Source of the DNA: Alkalihalobacillus sp. FSL W8-0930
Lineage (GTDB): Bacteria > Bacillota > Bacilli > Bacillales > Bacillaceae_D
DNA length: 64,000 nt
Reading direction: 5' to 3'
Assembly (NCBI GenBank): GCA_037965595.1
Contig: CP150183.1
Location: 2,728,001-2,792,000 of the forward strand
Below the pieces are notes generated by a model, which saw only the letters and a list, made by a program, of their open reading frames with translations, made no database searches and was not told where the DNA came from. Made by a program: the position numbers and the translations under genes. The first letter of the stretch is position 1. Each line of letters opens with the position of its first letter. Of this stretch, positions 37,867 to 46,446 are shown one piece after another.

Positions 37867-38348
37867 TCTTCTTCTCCTCCTTCTTGTTCAAATTTCCTCA
37901 TGTTAAACTCAATCATGTAAGGCTTTTGTTGAACTGAATCATCTTTACTTTCCTCAAAGGATTTTTTGCCGTACTTCAGATAAAGCTCTCTTATATCCTT
38001 ATTTAATTCCGTGACTAGCTTATCCGATAATAAAACGTGAGCGTGACTCCCCTCCACTAGATCTTCATCTGTCACCTGCTTTGGACCCTTAAATACAGTT
38101 GCTTTCGATCGGTAATACTTTTCCACTACACCCTTATTCGTTTCAGTATGATCGATCTCTAGAATTCCATGTTTATAAAGCTGCTGAATATGATAGTAAA
38201 TGGTTCCTGCATTTTTGCCGAGTTCCACAGATGTTTGCTTTGGTGTCATTGGCTTTTCATGAAGTAGCGCAATAATCCGAGAGCGCAGAGGATCTGAAAT
38301 AACCTTTTGCTGCTTTAATGTGACTTTCATAAATTCTTGATCGTCCAT
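37863..38348 (-). CDS. ArsR-like winged-helix repressor of the MFS operon
   Basis: 161 residues. Winged-helix HTH: VISDPLRSRIIALLHEKPMT, then ELGKNAGTIYYHIQQLYKHG as recognition region, and a longer C-terminal part ending EFNMRKFEQEGGEEE. No metal-binding cysteine pairs, so it is not an arsenic or cadmium sensor. The ATG at 38348 (MDDQEFMK) has AGAGGTGA at good spacing; a GTG three codons earlier overlaps that site. First gene of the operon, under a promoter whose spacer is a perfect inverted repeat, which suggests autorepression. Ligand unknown. Confidence 0.85.
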   Translation of the reverse strand: MDDQEFMKVTLKQQKVISDPLRSRIIALLHEKPMTPKQTSVELGKNAGTIYYHIQQLYKHGILEIDHTETNKGVVEKYYRSKATVFKGPKQVTDEDLVEGSHAHVLLSDKLVTELNKDIRELYLKYGKKSFEESKDDSVQQKPYMIEFNMRKFEQEGGEEE

Positions 38349-38412
38349 TACATTCACCTCTTAATTTGTATTTGTTAATCGATTTAATAATCCAAATCAT
38401 TAATTTAGATTC

Positions 38413-38441
38413 ATTATACGATTTAACTTTTTAAATCGCAA
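38413..38441 (-). promoter_or_regulatory. Promoter with operator in its spacer (ArsR-MFS operon)
   Basis: On the minus strand TTGCGA (38436-38441), 17 bp, TATAAT (38413-38418). The spacer is nearly all a perfect inverted repeat CGATTTAA-4-TTAAATCG (38419-38438). Further GATTTAA-like half sites lie downstream (about 38376-38398). This is a classic autorepressor arrangement. Confidence 0.75.
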
Positions 38442-38463
38442 GTGTTTTTTTAAAATGAAGAAA

Positions 38464-38723
38464 AGGCTAGTACATAACTTTATTATGAATAGTCAAACAT
38501 GAACATAGCACCAATTCCGCTACTGGATAATCCCTCGCACCTGCGGGAACGGCCTCAGCCCCTTTCGCGGAAAGGGCACCGCTACAGTGTCTTCACCGCG
38601 TTCTGTTCCGTAGGAGTCTCGGGTTCTCCTTCCGCTTGTTTTGTTAAAAACAAATGGCGAATGATTCGATTGTAGAATCATTCGCCATTTTTAAGTGTTG
38701 ATCTTTAGTTATGTCCCAGCCTC
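38464..38723 (-). repeat. Interspersed structured element, copy C
   Basis: Located 11 bp beyond the acsA stop, with the hairpin AATGGCGAATGATTC-7-GAATCATTCGCCATT (38653-38689) on the acsA side. Terminal inverted repeat GGCTAGTACATAA (left) versus TTATGTCCCAGCC (right). The body is nearly the same as copy B, including the CCCTTTCGCGGAAAGGG hairpin. The only copy not between convergent genes: the next gene upstream on this strand is the ArsR promoter region. Minus-strand exit reads AGCCTTTTCTTCATTTT. Confidence 0.9.
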
Positions 38724-38734
38724 TACCGATACAA

Positions 38735-40450
38735 TTAATCTTCCATTGTTGATAAATCACCCGTTGGCAAATCAAGCTCCCATGCCTTTAACACGCGACG
38801 CATGATTTTCCCACTTCTTGTTTTAGGAAGTCCTTTGCGGAACTCAATTTCACGAGGAGCGGCATGAGCAGATAATCCTTCTTTAACGAATACACGAATC
38901 TCTTCTTTTAATTCATCAGAGATTTCGTATCCCTCTCTTAGTGAAACGAATGCTTTAATGATTTCACCGCGCACAGGGTCTGGTTTACCAATGACTCCCG
39001 CTTCTGCAATGGCTGGATGTTCGATTAGTTTACTTTCTACTTCAAATGGTCCCACTCGTTCACCGGAAGTCATAATGACATCATCAATTCGTCCTTGGAA
39101 CCAGAAGTATCCATCTTCGTCCTGATAAGCTGAATCACCAGATATATACCAGCCTTCAAGCTCAAAGTAGCTGTTATACTTTTGTGGGTTGTTCCAAATT
39201 TCTCTCATCATTGACGGCCAGCCTTTGCGAATAGCCAGGTTCCCCATTCGATTAGGTGGAAGTTCTTTTCCACGATCATCAATGATTGCGGCTTGCACCC
39301 CAGGAATTGGTTTGCCCATTGAGCCTGGACGGATTTCAACAGATGGATAGTTACAAATAAGCTGAGCACCCGTTTCTGTCATCCACCACGTATCGTGAAT
39401 GCGTTTGTTGAACACTTTAGAACCCCAACGAATGACTTCAGGATTTAGTGGCTCACCCACACTTAGTACATGACGAAGAGCCGACAAATCATACTTCTTC
39501 ACTACTTCGTCTCCTGCACTCATCAACATTCTAAATGCAGTCGGTGCACTATACCAAACGGTTACTTTATTCTTCTCAAGCGTCTCATACCAATCCGTTG
39601 GACTGAAGCGTCCTCCGCGAATGACATTAGTCACTCCTGCAAGCCATGGGGCAAAGATTCCATAAGATGTACCTGTAACCCAGCCTGGATCCGCTGTGCA
39701 CCAATAGATGTCATCTTCTTTTAAGTCTAGTACCCATTTAGCTGTTTGATAGTGTTGTAGCATTGCATTGTGTACATGGAGAACGCCTTTGGGTTTTCCA
39801 GTTGAGCCAGATGTATAATGCAGAATTAAGCCATCCTCGCGGTCAACCCATTCAATTGAAAGCTTATCAGATGCCTGCTCTAGCTTTGAATTAAAATGAA
39901 TATAGTTCCCAGATGCCTCATATTCATCAGCAACAATTAATACTTTTTTCAAATCTGGCAAGTCTTCAAATGGAACTCGCTCCATTAAGGCCGGAGTCGT
40001 CACCAAAACTTTTGCCCCACTATCCTCAAGACGGTCTCTGACTGCTCCTTCCATAAATGCTTCAAACAAAGGACCTACAATGGCACCTAGCTTAATTGCT
40101 CCAAACAGAGCAAAGTACAATTCCGGAGAACGTGGCATAAAGATGAATACTCGATCGCCTTTCTTTACCCCTGCTTCCTTTAACACATTTCCTGCTTTGT
40201 TTGAATAAGCTTTCATTTCCTTAAATGTATACGATTCGTCTCGCTTTTGGTCACTATAAAGTAACGCTGCCTTTTCAGCCTTGTCTCCTTCAGCAAAGCG
40301 ATCGATTGCTTCGTAAGCTAGATTTACTTTCCCAGAGGTATGCCAAGAGAACTCTTTTTCAACCTGACTCCAATCAAACGACTCGTATTCTTTATCATAG
40401 TTTTCTAGATTAAAATGCCCGTTTTCAGGTGGAAGCGCTTGCAATTTCAT
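38735..40450 (-). CDS. acsA: Acetyl-CoA synthetase
   Basis: Activates acetate to acetyl-CoA with ATP through acetyl-AMP, for growth on acetate. 571 residues, the shorter Bacillus AcsA. ANL-family motifs: P-loop LHYTSGSTGKPKG, TWWMTETG, GRIDDVIMTSG, and the C-terminal PKTRSGKIMRR whose Lys 548 is the site that AcuA acetylates in B. subtilis. Divergent from acuABC, which encode that acetylation switch. A cre-like sequence lies within the first codons, pointing to CcpA repression. AGAAAGGAAGAG is the ribosome site. Confidence 0.96.
   Translation of the reverse strand: MKLQALPPENGHFNLENYDKEYESFDWSQVEKEFSWHTSGKVNLAYEAIDRFAEGDKAEKAALLYSDQKRDESYTFKEMKAYSNKAGNVLKEAGVKKGDRVFIFMPRSPELYFALFGAIKLGAIVGPLFEAFMEGAVRDRLEDSGAKVLVTTPALMERVPFEDLPDLKKVLIVADEYEASGNYIHFNSKLEQASDKLSIEWVDREDGLILHYTSGSTGKPKGVLHVHNAMLQHYQTAKWVLDLKEDDIYWCTADPGWVTGTSYGIFAPWLAGVTNVIRGGRFSPTDWYETLEKNKVTVWYSAPTAFRMLMSAGDEVVKKYDLSALRHVLSVGEPLNPEVIRWGSKVFNKRIHDTWWMTETGAQLICNYPSVEIRPGSMGKPIPGVQAAIIDDRGKELPPNRMGNLAIRKGWPSMMREIWNNPQKYNSYFELEGWYISGDSAYQDEDGYFWFQGRIDDVIMTSGERVGPFEVESKLIEHPAIAEAGVIGKPDPVRGEIIKAFVSLREGYEISDELKEEIRVFVKEGLSAHAAPREIEFRKGLPKTRSGKIMRRVLKAWELDLPTGDLSTMED
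40430..40443 (-). promoter_or_regulatory. Candidate CcpA cre site at the start of acsA
   Basis: TGGAAGCGCTTGCA within codons 3-7 of acsA. It keeps the AA-N-CG-N-T core of the cre consensus and deviates at two weak positions. B. subtilis acsA is known to be repressed by CcpA from a downstream cre. The divergent acuABC promoter is about 160 bp away. Confidence 0.55.
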
Positions 40451-40632
40451 ATATCTCTTCCTTTCTGTAATGAATTAACATTAGTATAATATACGTTTTT
40501 CAAATACACAAATAGAAAGTAAGGGTTTACAATTTTAATAAAAAAACTGTTCATAATATTCGTTCATTCACTCGATGCATGTTAGAATTGTGTATAATGA
40601 ACGTATCAGCCTTAAAAGGTGAGTGAACAAAC

Positions 40633-41265
40633 ATGAATCATATAAAAACGTATCATTCTAGACTGATTTCGTTTCAAGATAAGAATCTATTAATTGAAGG
40701 TCCTATCTCAAAGGATACGCTTGAGTCTTATGGATTTCACGAAGATCTCAACTCGTTTCGACCACCTAAGCAGCAAAAAGAAGCATTGCTTGAAATTGCA
40801 GAGTTACCTGAGGGGCGGATTAACGTTGTTGTTGATGATCACACCGTTGTTGGATATGTTACATTCCTTTACCCCGATCCAATGGAACGCTGGTCAGAAG
40901 GAAACATGGAGAATCTATTAGAACTTGGAGCCATAGAAATCGCTCCCGCATATCGCGGGGTTTCCGCTGGTAAAAACCTTGTCTCGCTCTCAATGCTCGA
41001 TTCAGAAATGGAAAATTATATTATCATTACAACCGAGTACTATTGGCATTGGGACTTAAAAGGTAGCGGGTTAGATGTATGGGAATATCGAAAAGTGATG
41101 GAAAAAATGATGGGTGCCGGTGACCTTGTCTGGTTTGCTACAGACGATCCTGAGATCAGTTCACATCCTGCCAATTGTCTTATGGCTCGAATTGGTGCGA
41201 ATGTTGGACAAGAATCTGTTCAACAATTTGACCAACTGCGATTCCACAATCGATTTATGTATTAA
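40633..41265 (+). CDS. acuA: Protein acetyltransferase AcuA
   Basis: GNAT-fold enzyme that acetylates the catalytic lysine of AcsA and switches it off. 210 residues, family length. GNAT core: INVVVDDHTVVGYVTFLYPDP, then LGAIEIAPAYRGVSAGKNLV with the acetyl-CoA-binding loop. First gene of acuABC, divergent from its target acsA. AAAAGGTGAG precedes the ATG. A TATAAT at about 40600 may be its -10. AcuC, two genes on, removes the mark. Confidence 0.94.
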   Translation: MNHIKTYHSRLISFQDKNLLIEGPISKDTLESYGFHEDLNSFRPPKQQKEALLEIAELPEGRINVVVDDHTVVGYVTFLYPDPMERWSEGNMENLLELGAIEIAPAYRGVSAGKNLVSLSMLDSEMENYIIITTEYYWHWDLKGSGLDVWEYRKVMEKMMGAGDLVWFATDDPEISSHPANCLMARIGANVGQESVQQFDQLRFHNRFMY

Positions 41266-41293
41266 TTAACTTAGGCAAAGGAGTCTTGTTCAC

Positions 41294-41947
41294 ATGAAAG
41301 TAAGAGATATTATGAAGCGTGATGTTGTGACTTTATCTGAAACAAACACAATTAAGGAAGCGCTTCATTTACTTGAAAAGAATCGAATCAGACATATCCC
41401 TATCGTTAATGAGCAAGGTCACATACAAGGGATTGTATCAGATCGAGATATTCGTGATGCTAGACCTTCTATTTTTGCAAAAGATTCAGATGACCAGGAC
41501 TTACTTAAACCTGTATCTTCCCTGATGTCGACACATATTATTACGGCAGAACCGGAAGATCTCATTCAAGAAGTTGCGTCTGTGTTTTATTTATATCATA
41601 TTGGTTGTCTGCCTATTACTGAAGATGAACGGCTTATTGGGATGGTAACCGAAACAGAGCTGCTTCATACTCTAGTTGAGTTTATGGGTGCAGATCAGCC
41701 AAGCACTCAGATTGATGTAGAAGTGAACAATAGTCCAGGTCAGTTAGCAGATCTTGCTCACATTTTTAAAGAGCTAGGTATTAACATTCATAGTGTAATG
41801 GTTTACCCATCTGAACAAGAACAAACAAAAACACTTCTTTTCCGTGCTCAGACAATTGATGCTAGACAAGTGATCTCAGCGATTGAAAAAGCTGGTTTTA
41901 CGGTACGTGGTCCACAACTCAATGGAGATTCATATGAAGAAAGCTGA
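41294..41947 (+). CDS. acuB: AcuB, CBS-ACT domain protein
   Basis: 217 residues: two CBS domains (about 1-60, MKVRDIMKRDVVTLSETNT, and 75-135, VSSLMSTHIITAEPEDLIQE) followed by an ACT domain (about 140-210, VEVNNSPGQLADLAHIFKEL). CBS pairs bind adenine nucleotides and ACT domains bind small ligands, so AcuB is likely the energy or ligand sensor of the acetate switch; its exact role is unknown even in B. subtilis. The 3' end overlaps acuC by 14 bp. AAAGGAG precedes the start. Confidence 0.94.
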   Translation: MKVRDIMKRDVVTLSETNTIKEALHLLEKNRIRHIPIVNEQGHIQGIVSDRDIRDARPSIFAKDSDDQDLLKPVSSLMSTHIITAEPEDLIQEVASVFYLYHIGCLPITEDERLIGMVTETELLHTLVEFMGADQPSTQIDVEVNNSPGQLADLAHIFKELGINIHSVMVYPSEQEQTKTLLFRAQTIDARQVISAIEKAGFTVRGPQLNGDSYEES

Positions 41948-43112
41948 TGCTTGCTATGTTTATTCCCACGAGGAGCACGCTTATCACTTTCATGATAAGC
42001 ATCCATTTAATCCTCGAAGGCTTACATTAACAAAGGAATTACTCGAAGCATCCAGTTGCTTAGATCATACAAGCATCATTGAGCCACGAAAAGCTACAGA
42101 AGAGGAGTTAGCCTTGGTTCATGATTCAGCCTATATTGAAGCGGTTAAGCTTGCAGGGATGAATCAGTTAAGTGCTGATAAGGCGCGAAACTATGGGCTA
42201 GGAACGGATGATACTCCGCTTTTTGCAGGGATGCATGATGCAGCTTCATACTTAGTAGGTGGTACGCTAGCAGCCGTTGATGCGGTCATGAACGGAGAGT
42301 ATACCCATGCGTTGCACTTAGGTGGTGGCTTACATCATGGTTTCAAGGGCAAGGCGTCCGGCTTCTGTATCTATAATGATTCTGCGATTGCTATAGAGTA
42401 CTTAAAGCAAAATTATCAGGCACGAGTGCTTTACGTGGATACGGATGCACACCACGGTGATGGTGTGCAGTGGTCCTTCTATGATGACCCTGACGTATTT
42501 ACCTTAAGCATCCATGAAACGGGTCGTTACCTTTTTCCAGGTACCGGTAGCATTGCGGAAAAAGGTGCCGGAAATGGCTATGGCTTTAAGCTGAACATCC
42601 CTTTGGAAGCCTTTACAGAGGATGACTCGTTTATAGCTAGCTATGAGACTGCTTTTCGTGAAGCCGTTGAATTCTTTAAACCTGACTTAATTCTTACGGT
42701 AAATGGAGCAGATTCACATTATCTTGATCCCCTCACTCATTTGCATACATCGCTTAAAAGCTTTCACTTTATTCCTAAGCTTGCGCATGAATTGGCTCAT
42801 GAGTATTGTGAGGGCCGGTGGGTTGCAGTAGGTGGAGGCGGGTATGATCACTGGCGCGTGGTTCCTCGTGCATGGGGGTCCATCTGGTTAGAGATGACAG
42901 ATCAAACGCACGTACTGGATCAGCCTATCCCTACAGATTGGATCGACCGATGGAAACGTGAGTCTGACGTTACGCTACCAACAAGCTGGCATGACGAACA
43001 ATCCATGTTTCCGATGATCCCAAGAAAACCAATTATTACTGCAAGAAATCAGCAGACTGTTGAAAAAGCACTGTTTTCAATACGAAATGAGAAAGCGCGA
43101 CGTAAATCTTAA
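41934..43112 (+). CDS. acuC: Protein deacetylase AcuC
   Basis: Class I histone-deacetylase-like enzyme that reactivates AcsA by removing its acetyl group. 392 residues from the ATG at 41934 inside the acuB 3' end, with TGGAG upstream. Zinc and charge-relay motifs: LHLGGGLHHGFKG (paired His), FCIYNDSAIA, VLYVDTDAHHGDGVQ (Asp and His zinc ligands), VNGADSHYLDP and VGGGGYDHW. Complete. Last gene of acuABC, ending at a terminator shared with the opposite nucleosidase gene. Confidence 0.95.
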   Translation: MKKADACYVYSHEEHAYHFHDKHPFNPRRLTLTKELLEASSCLDHTSIIEPRKATEEELALVHDSAYIEAVKLAGMNQLSADKARNYGLGTDDTPLFAGMHDAASYLVGGTLAAVDAVMNGEYTHALHLGGGLHHGFKGKASGFCIYNDSAIAIEYLKQNYQARVLYVDTDAHHGDGVQWSFYDDPDVFTLSIHETGRYLFPGTGSIAEKGAGNGYGFKLNIPLEAFTEDDSFIASYETAFREAVEFFKPDLILTVNGADSHYLDPLTHLHTSLKSFHFIPKLAHELAHEYCEGRWVAVGGGGYDHWRVVPRAWGSIWLEMTDQTHVLDQPIPTDWIDRWKRESDVTLPTSWHDEQSMFPMIPRKPIITARNQQTVEKALFSIRNEKARRKS

Positions 43113-43119
43113 CACAGAA

Positions 43120-43158
43120 AAACAGCGAACCTTCCATTAGATGGGAGGTTCGCTGTTT
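43120..43158. terminator. Bidirectional terminator between acuC and mtnN
   Basis: AAACAGCGAACC pairs with GGTTCGCTGTTT around a 15-base loop, between convergent genes. Confidence 0.85.
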
Positions 43159-43168
43159 GTATGAGATG

Positions 43169-43876
43169 CTAGTTGTTACATGAACGTAGCATTTCTGAAA
43201 CGAGTTTGTAGGACTGTTCACTAGCAAGCTTCGTAAAATCCGTAAAGCTCATGGTTGCTTCTTCGTTCGCCTTATCAGAGATTGCTCGAATAATTACAAA
43301 AGGAATATCATTCATACTCGCTACTTGAGCTACAGAAGCTCCTTCCATCTCTACGCAGCTCCCATTAAAGTCTTCCTTCAACTTATTGGAAAGCTCAACA
43401 TCTGCAATAAACTGATCCCCACTTAAAACGCGTCCTTTTTTGACTTGGCAAGAAAGAACACGCGTGGCTGCTTGATGCGCCAAGTGAACTAAATCCTGGT
43501 CCGCTTGGAATAAAGATGGGGTGGATTGCATCGGAATTTGCCCTTTTTCAAACCCTAGCGCGGTTGCATCCATATCATGCTGGATCGCATCCTCAGAAAT
43601 AACTACGTCACAAACATTAAGCTGTTCTTCTAAAGCCCCAGCAATACCAGTAAAAACAAGATGTGTGACTTGAAAACGATCAGCTAAAAGCTGAGTGGTA
43701 ACAGCCGCATTCACTTTACCAACACCCGATTGACATAGGACCACAGAACAGCCTTGAATCGTGCCAAGATAAAACGTAATACCTGCATGTACTTCGATCT
43801 GCTCTGCTTTCAAATCTGCTCGCAACTGAGCAATTTCCTCCGCCATTGCTCCAATTAACCCTATTCTAGTAGCCAA
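43169..43876 (-). CDS. mtnN: 5'-methylthioadenosine/S-adenosylhomocysteine nucleosidase
   Basis: Cleaves adenine from MTA and SAH, removing inhibitory SAM by-products and making the precursor of autoinducer-2. About 235 residues. Motifs: GLIGAMAEEI at the start, SGVGKVNAAVTTQLL, VEMEGASVAQVA (substrate-binding Glu) and IRAISDKANEEA with the catalytic Asp. The start is uncertain: a TTG at 43876 has GGTGA 5 bases before it; GTG 43885 and TTG 43888 are alternatives. It begins within about 15 bases of the ccpA stop, so it is probably transcribed with ccpA, an unusual partner. Confidence 0.9.
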   Translation of the reverse strand: MATRIGLIGAMAEEIAQLRADLKAEQIEVHAGITFYLGTIQGCSVVLCQSGVGKVNAAVTTQLLADRFQVTHLVFTGIAGALEEQLNVCDVVISEDAIQHDMDATALGFEKGQIPMQSTPSLFQADQDLVHLAHQAATRVLSCQVKKGRVLSGDQFIADVELSNKLKEDFNGSCVEMEGASVAQVASMNDIPFVIIRAISDKANEEATMSFTDFTKLASEQSYKLVSEMLRSCNN

Positions 43877-43890
43877 CGTGTTCACCAACC

Positions 43891-44895
43891 TTAATCGTTC
43901 TTTGTTGACTGTCTAAATTCAATACGGTGTGGAAGCTGAACCGTATGATCTGTTACCTCTTCTTTGTTCATAAACTTTGTTAACAGACGCATCGATACGG
44001 CACCGATATCATACATCGGTTGGACAACTGTCGTTAATGTCGGACGGACCATAACGGATAGACGAGTGTTATCGAAACCAATGACATCAAAATCACCTGG
44101 TACATTAAACCCTTTATCTTGAGCACCATGAATGACACCAAGAGCCATTTCATCAGATGAAGCGAAAATAGCTGTAGGCTTGTCCTGCATACTAGTAAAG
44201 GTATCCATCGCTTCAATTCCAGAATCGTATGTATAATCACCTAGTACGATTAGGTTCTCATCAAATTCTAGATTCTTTTTCTCGATTGCGGAACGATAGC
44301 CAGCGAATTTTTGGAATCCATTAATCGGGTCATCAAGTGATCCGCTAAGCATACCAATACGAGTGTGCCCTTTTTCAATTAAAGTCGTTACCGCGTCTTC
44401 AGCTGCTTGCTTGTAGTCAATGTTTACAGAAGGGAAATCCTTTTCTTGATCAAGCGTTGCTGCAAGTACAATTGGTACAGGTGAACGCTTAAACTGTGCA
44501 GCGTGTTCTTCTGTAATTTCCCCACCCATATACACAATTCCATCTACTTGCTTCTCTAAAAGCGTATTAATAAGATGAATTTCTTTTTCTTTGTTTTGGT
44601 CTGAGTTACAAAGAATGATATTGTATTTGTACATTGTTGCAATATCTTCAATTCCTCGTGCTAATTCTGAGAAGAAGATACTGGAAATATCAGGGATGAT
44701 TACTCCAACAGTTGTTGTACGCTTACTTGCTAGACCACGTGCTACTGCATTCGGTCGATATCCAAGCTGTTCAATGGCCTCTAGTACTTTTTTTCTAGTT
44801 GTAGGTTTCACGTTGGGGTTTCCGTTTACAACTCGTGATACAGTTGCCATAGATACGCCAGCTTCTCTTGCTACATCATAAATCGTTGTATTCAC
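43891..44895 (-). CDS. ccpA: Catabolite control protein A
   Basis: Master regulator of carbon catabolite repression; with HPr-Ser-P it binds cre sites. 334 residues from the GTG at 44895, the same length as remembered for B. subtilis CcpA, with AGGAGG 6 bases upstream. [23 protein letters not shown], hinge [16 protein letters not shown], and a LacI-type core ([56 protein letters not shown]). Targets probably include the rbs, acsA and ackA sites in this window. Directly upstream of mtnN; in B. subtilis the gene after it differs. Confidence 0.96.
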   Translation of the reverse strand: MNTTIYDVAREAGVSMATVSRVVNGNPNVKPTTRKKVLEAIEQLGYRPNAVARGLASKRTTTVGVIIPDISSIFFSELARGIEDIATMYKYNIILCNSDQNKEKEIHLINTLLEKQVDGIVYMGGEITEEHAAQFKRSPVPIVLAATLDQEKDFPSVNIDYKQAAEDAVTTLIEKGHTRIGMLSGSLDDPINGFQKFAGYRSAIEKKNLEFDENLIVLGDYTYDSGIEAMDTFTSMQDKPTAIFASSDEMALGVIHGAQDKGFNVPGDFDVIGFDNTRLSVMVRPTLTTVVQPMYDIGAVSMRLLTKFMNKEEVTDHTVQLPHRIEFRQSTKND

Positions 44896-44941
44896 ATTGA
44901 TCCTCCTCATAAACATGCTTATGTCCTCATTTTGTATTGTT

Positions 44942-44970
44942 ATCATACGCTACAAAACAGGCTTCCGCAA
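44942..44970 (-). promoter_or_regulatory. ccpA promoter
   Basis: On the minus strand TTGCGG (44965-44970), 17 bp, TATGAT (44942-44947), about 46 bp before the GTG start. A good sigma-A match. Confidence 0.6.
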
Positions 44971-45127
44971 TGTCTTTCGCATTTATTCGACACTATCCGA
45001 TAATTCTTCGTTATTCTTAGTCATCGAACGTTTTCATATAATACTACAGTTATTCCCGTAGGCACTATTTAATATGCTTCCTTTTACCAAAAAAGCTCAT
45101 CAATCCATTTTAATCTTCAAACATAGG

Positions 45128-45161
45128 AAAAGCAACCCACTTCAATAGAAGGGGCTGCTTT
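45128..45161 (-). terminator. aroA terminator
   Basis: AAAGCAgCCcCTTC...GAAGtGGgTTGCTTT on the minus strand, 10 bp after the aroA stop, before ccpA. The rest of the gap (44971-45127) shows nothing I can identify. Confidence 0.75.
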
Positions 45162-45171
45162 AATAAATTTA

Positions 45172-46248
45172 TTAATTCTTGTACAAGCCAGATGCTGTCA
45201 ATTCATCAATAAATGTGTTAAAGGTTGGGATGTCCATTTGTTGTGCAGAGTCAGAAAGCGCAACAGCCGGATCCGGGTGTACTTCTGCCATTACTGCATC
45301 AGCACCAATTGCTAGAGCAGCTTTTGCTGTTGGAAGAAGTAGATCTCTTCTACCTGTAGAGTGTGTAACATCTACAAGCACAGGTAAGTGTGTTTCTTGC
45401 TTCAGGATTGGTACAGCTGAGATATCTAGCGTGTTACGAGTTGCTTTTTCATACGTACGAATTCCGCGTTCGCAAAGCATGATTTGACTGTTTCCTTTAG
45501 AAACAATGTACTCGGCTGCATGGATGAACTCTTCAATTGTTGCAGACAAACCGCGTTTTAATAGAACCGGCTTGTTCACAGAACCTGCTGCTTTAAGAAG
45601 CTCAAAGTTCTGCATGTTACGTGCACCAATTTGAATCACATCTACATAATCAAGCGCCATTTCAATGTCAGATGGGCTAACAATCTCACTAATAACAACC
45701 ATATCTTGCTCTTCGGCTACGCGCTTTAAGATCTGTAGGCCTTCAAGTCCAAGTCCCTGGAAGTCGTATGGAGATGTTCTTGGTTTGAACGCTCCGCCAC
45801 GAAGAAGCTTTAAGCCACGCTCTTTCATTGCTTTGGCAACAGCTGTTACTTGCTCATAGCTTTCAACTGCACAAGGTCCCATAACAAGACGTTGCTGGCC
45901 GTCTCCAATTGTTTCACCTTTAAGATCAACAATTGTGTTTTCCTTTTGTCTCTTTCTTGAAACAAGCAAGGCTTTAGAGTTATCTTCTTCTTGAAGTTCA
46001 AGACCAGCTTTGAAGATTTGCTTGAATAAGTGTTGAAGCGTACTTGTTTCAAATGGTCCCTCGTTATGCTCAGCAATATGATCAAGCATTTTACGCTCAC
46101 GAACTGGATCAAAACGATTCACTCCAGATTCGCGTTTCACTGATCCAATTTTTTGGACTAAGCCAGCGCGCTCATTTATTAAAGACAATAGCTTTAGATT
46201 GACGTCATCAAGTTCAGAACGTAATTGTTCTAGTTGTTCATTACTCAT
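45172..46248 (-). CDS. aroA: Bifunctional chorismate mutase / DAHP synthase
   Basis: First enzyme of aromatic amino acid synthesis: joins erythrose 4-phosphate and PEP; the fused chorismate mutase domain gives feedback by prephenate or chorismate. 358 residues from the ATG at 46248 (GAGGAG upstream), the B. subtilis length. Chorismate mutase domain 1-90 ([20 protein letters not shown]), then the class I-beta DAHP synthase barrel with [51 protein letters not shown] and [12 protein letters not shown]. Very conserved. Transcribed alone between ccpA and the FtsA-like gene. The symbol follows B. subtilis usage (also aroG). Confidence 0.96.
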   Translation of the reverse strand: MSNEQLEQLRSELDDVNLKLLSLINERAGLVQKIGSVKRESGVNRFDPVRERKMLDHIAEHNEGPFETSTLQHLFKQIFKAGLELQEEDNSKALLVSRKRQKENTIVDLKGETIGDGQQRLVMGPCAVESYEQVTAVAKAMKERGLKLLRGGAFKPRTSPYDFQGLGLEGLQILKRVAEEQDMVVISEIVSPSDIEMALDYVDVIQIGARNMQNFELLKAAGSVNKPVLLKRGLSATIEEFIHAAEYIVSKGNSQIMLCERGIRTYEKATRNTLDISAVPILKQETHLPVLVDVTHSTGRRDLLLPTAKAALAIGADAVMAEVHPDPAVALSDSAQQMDIPTFNTFIDELTASGLYKN

Positions 46249-46293
46249 ACTCTCCACTCCTCACAAAAAATAAGTTCTCTTTAACTTACTTTT

Positions 46294-46322
46294 ATTATAA
46301 ATGATATATCCTTGAATGTCAC
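46294..46322 (-). promoter_or_regulatory. aroA promoter
   Basis: On the minus strand GTGACA (46317-46322), 17 bp, TATAAT (46294-46299), about 45 bp before the aroA ATG. Just upstream an inverted repeat AACGCTTT-8-AAAGCGTC (about 46344-46367) could be an operator or part of the divergent gene's control region. Confidence 0.6.
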
Positions 46323-46446
46323 GACATTTCTCTTTATTTCTTAGACGCTTTTAAGCACTAAAGCGTTTCTGTGATTTTGATATACCCTTTCCATGTTAAT
46401 TCTAGTAAAATAGAAACAGCATAACAGAAAGGTAACAGGTGATGAA

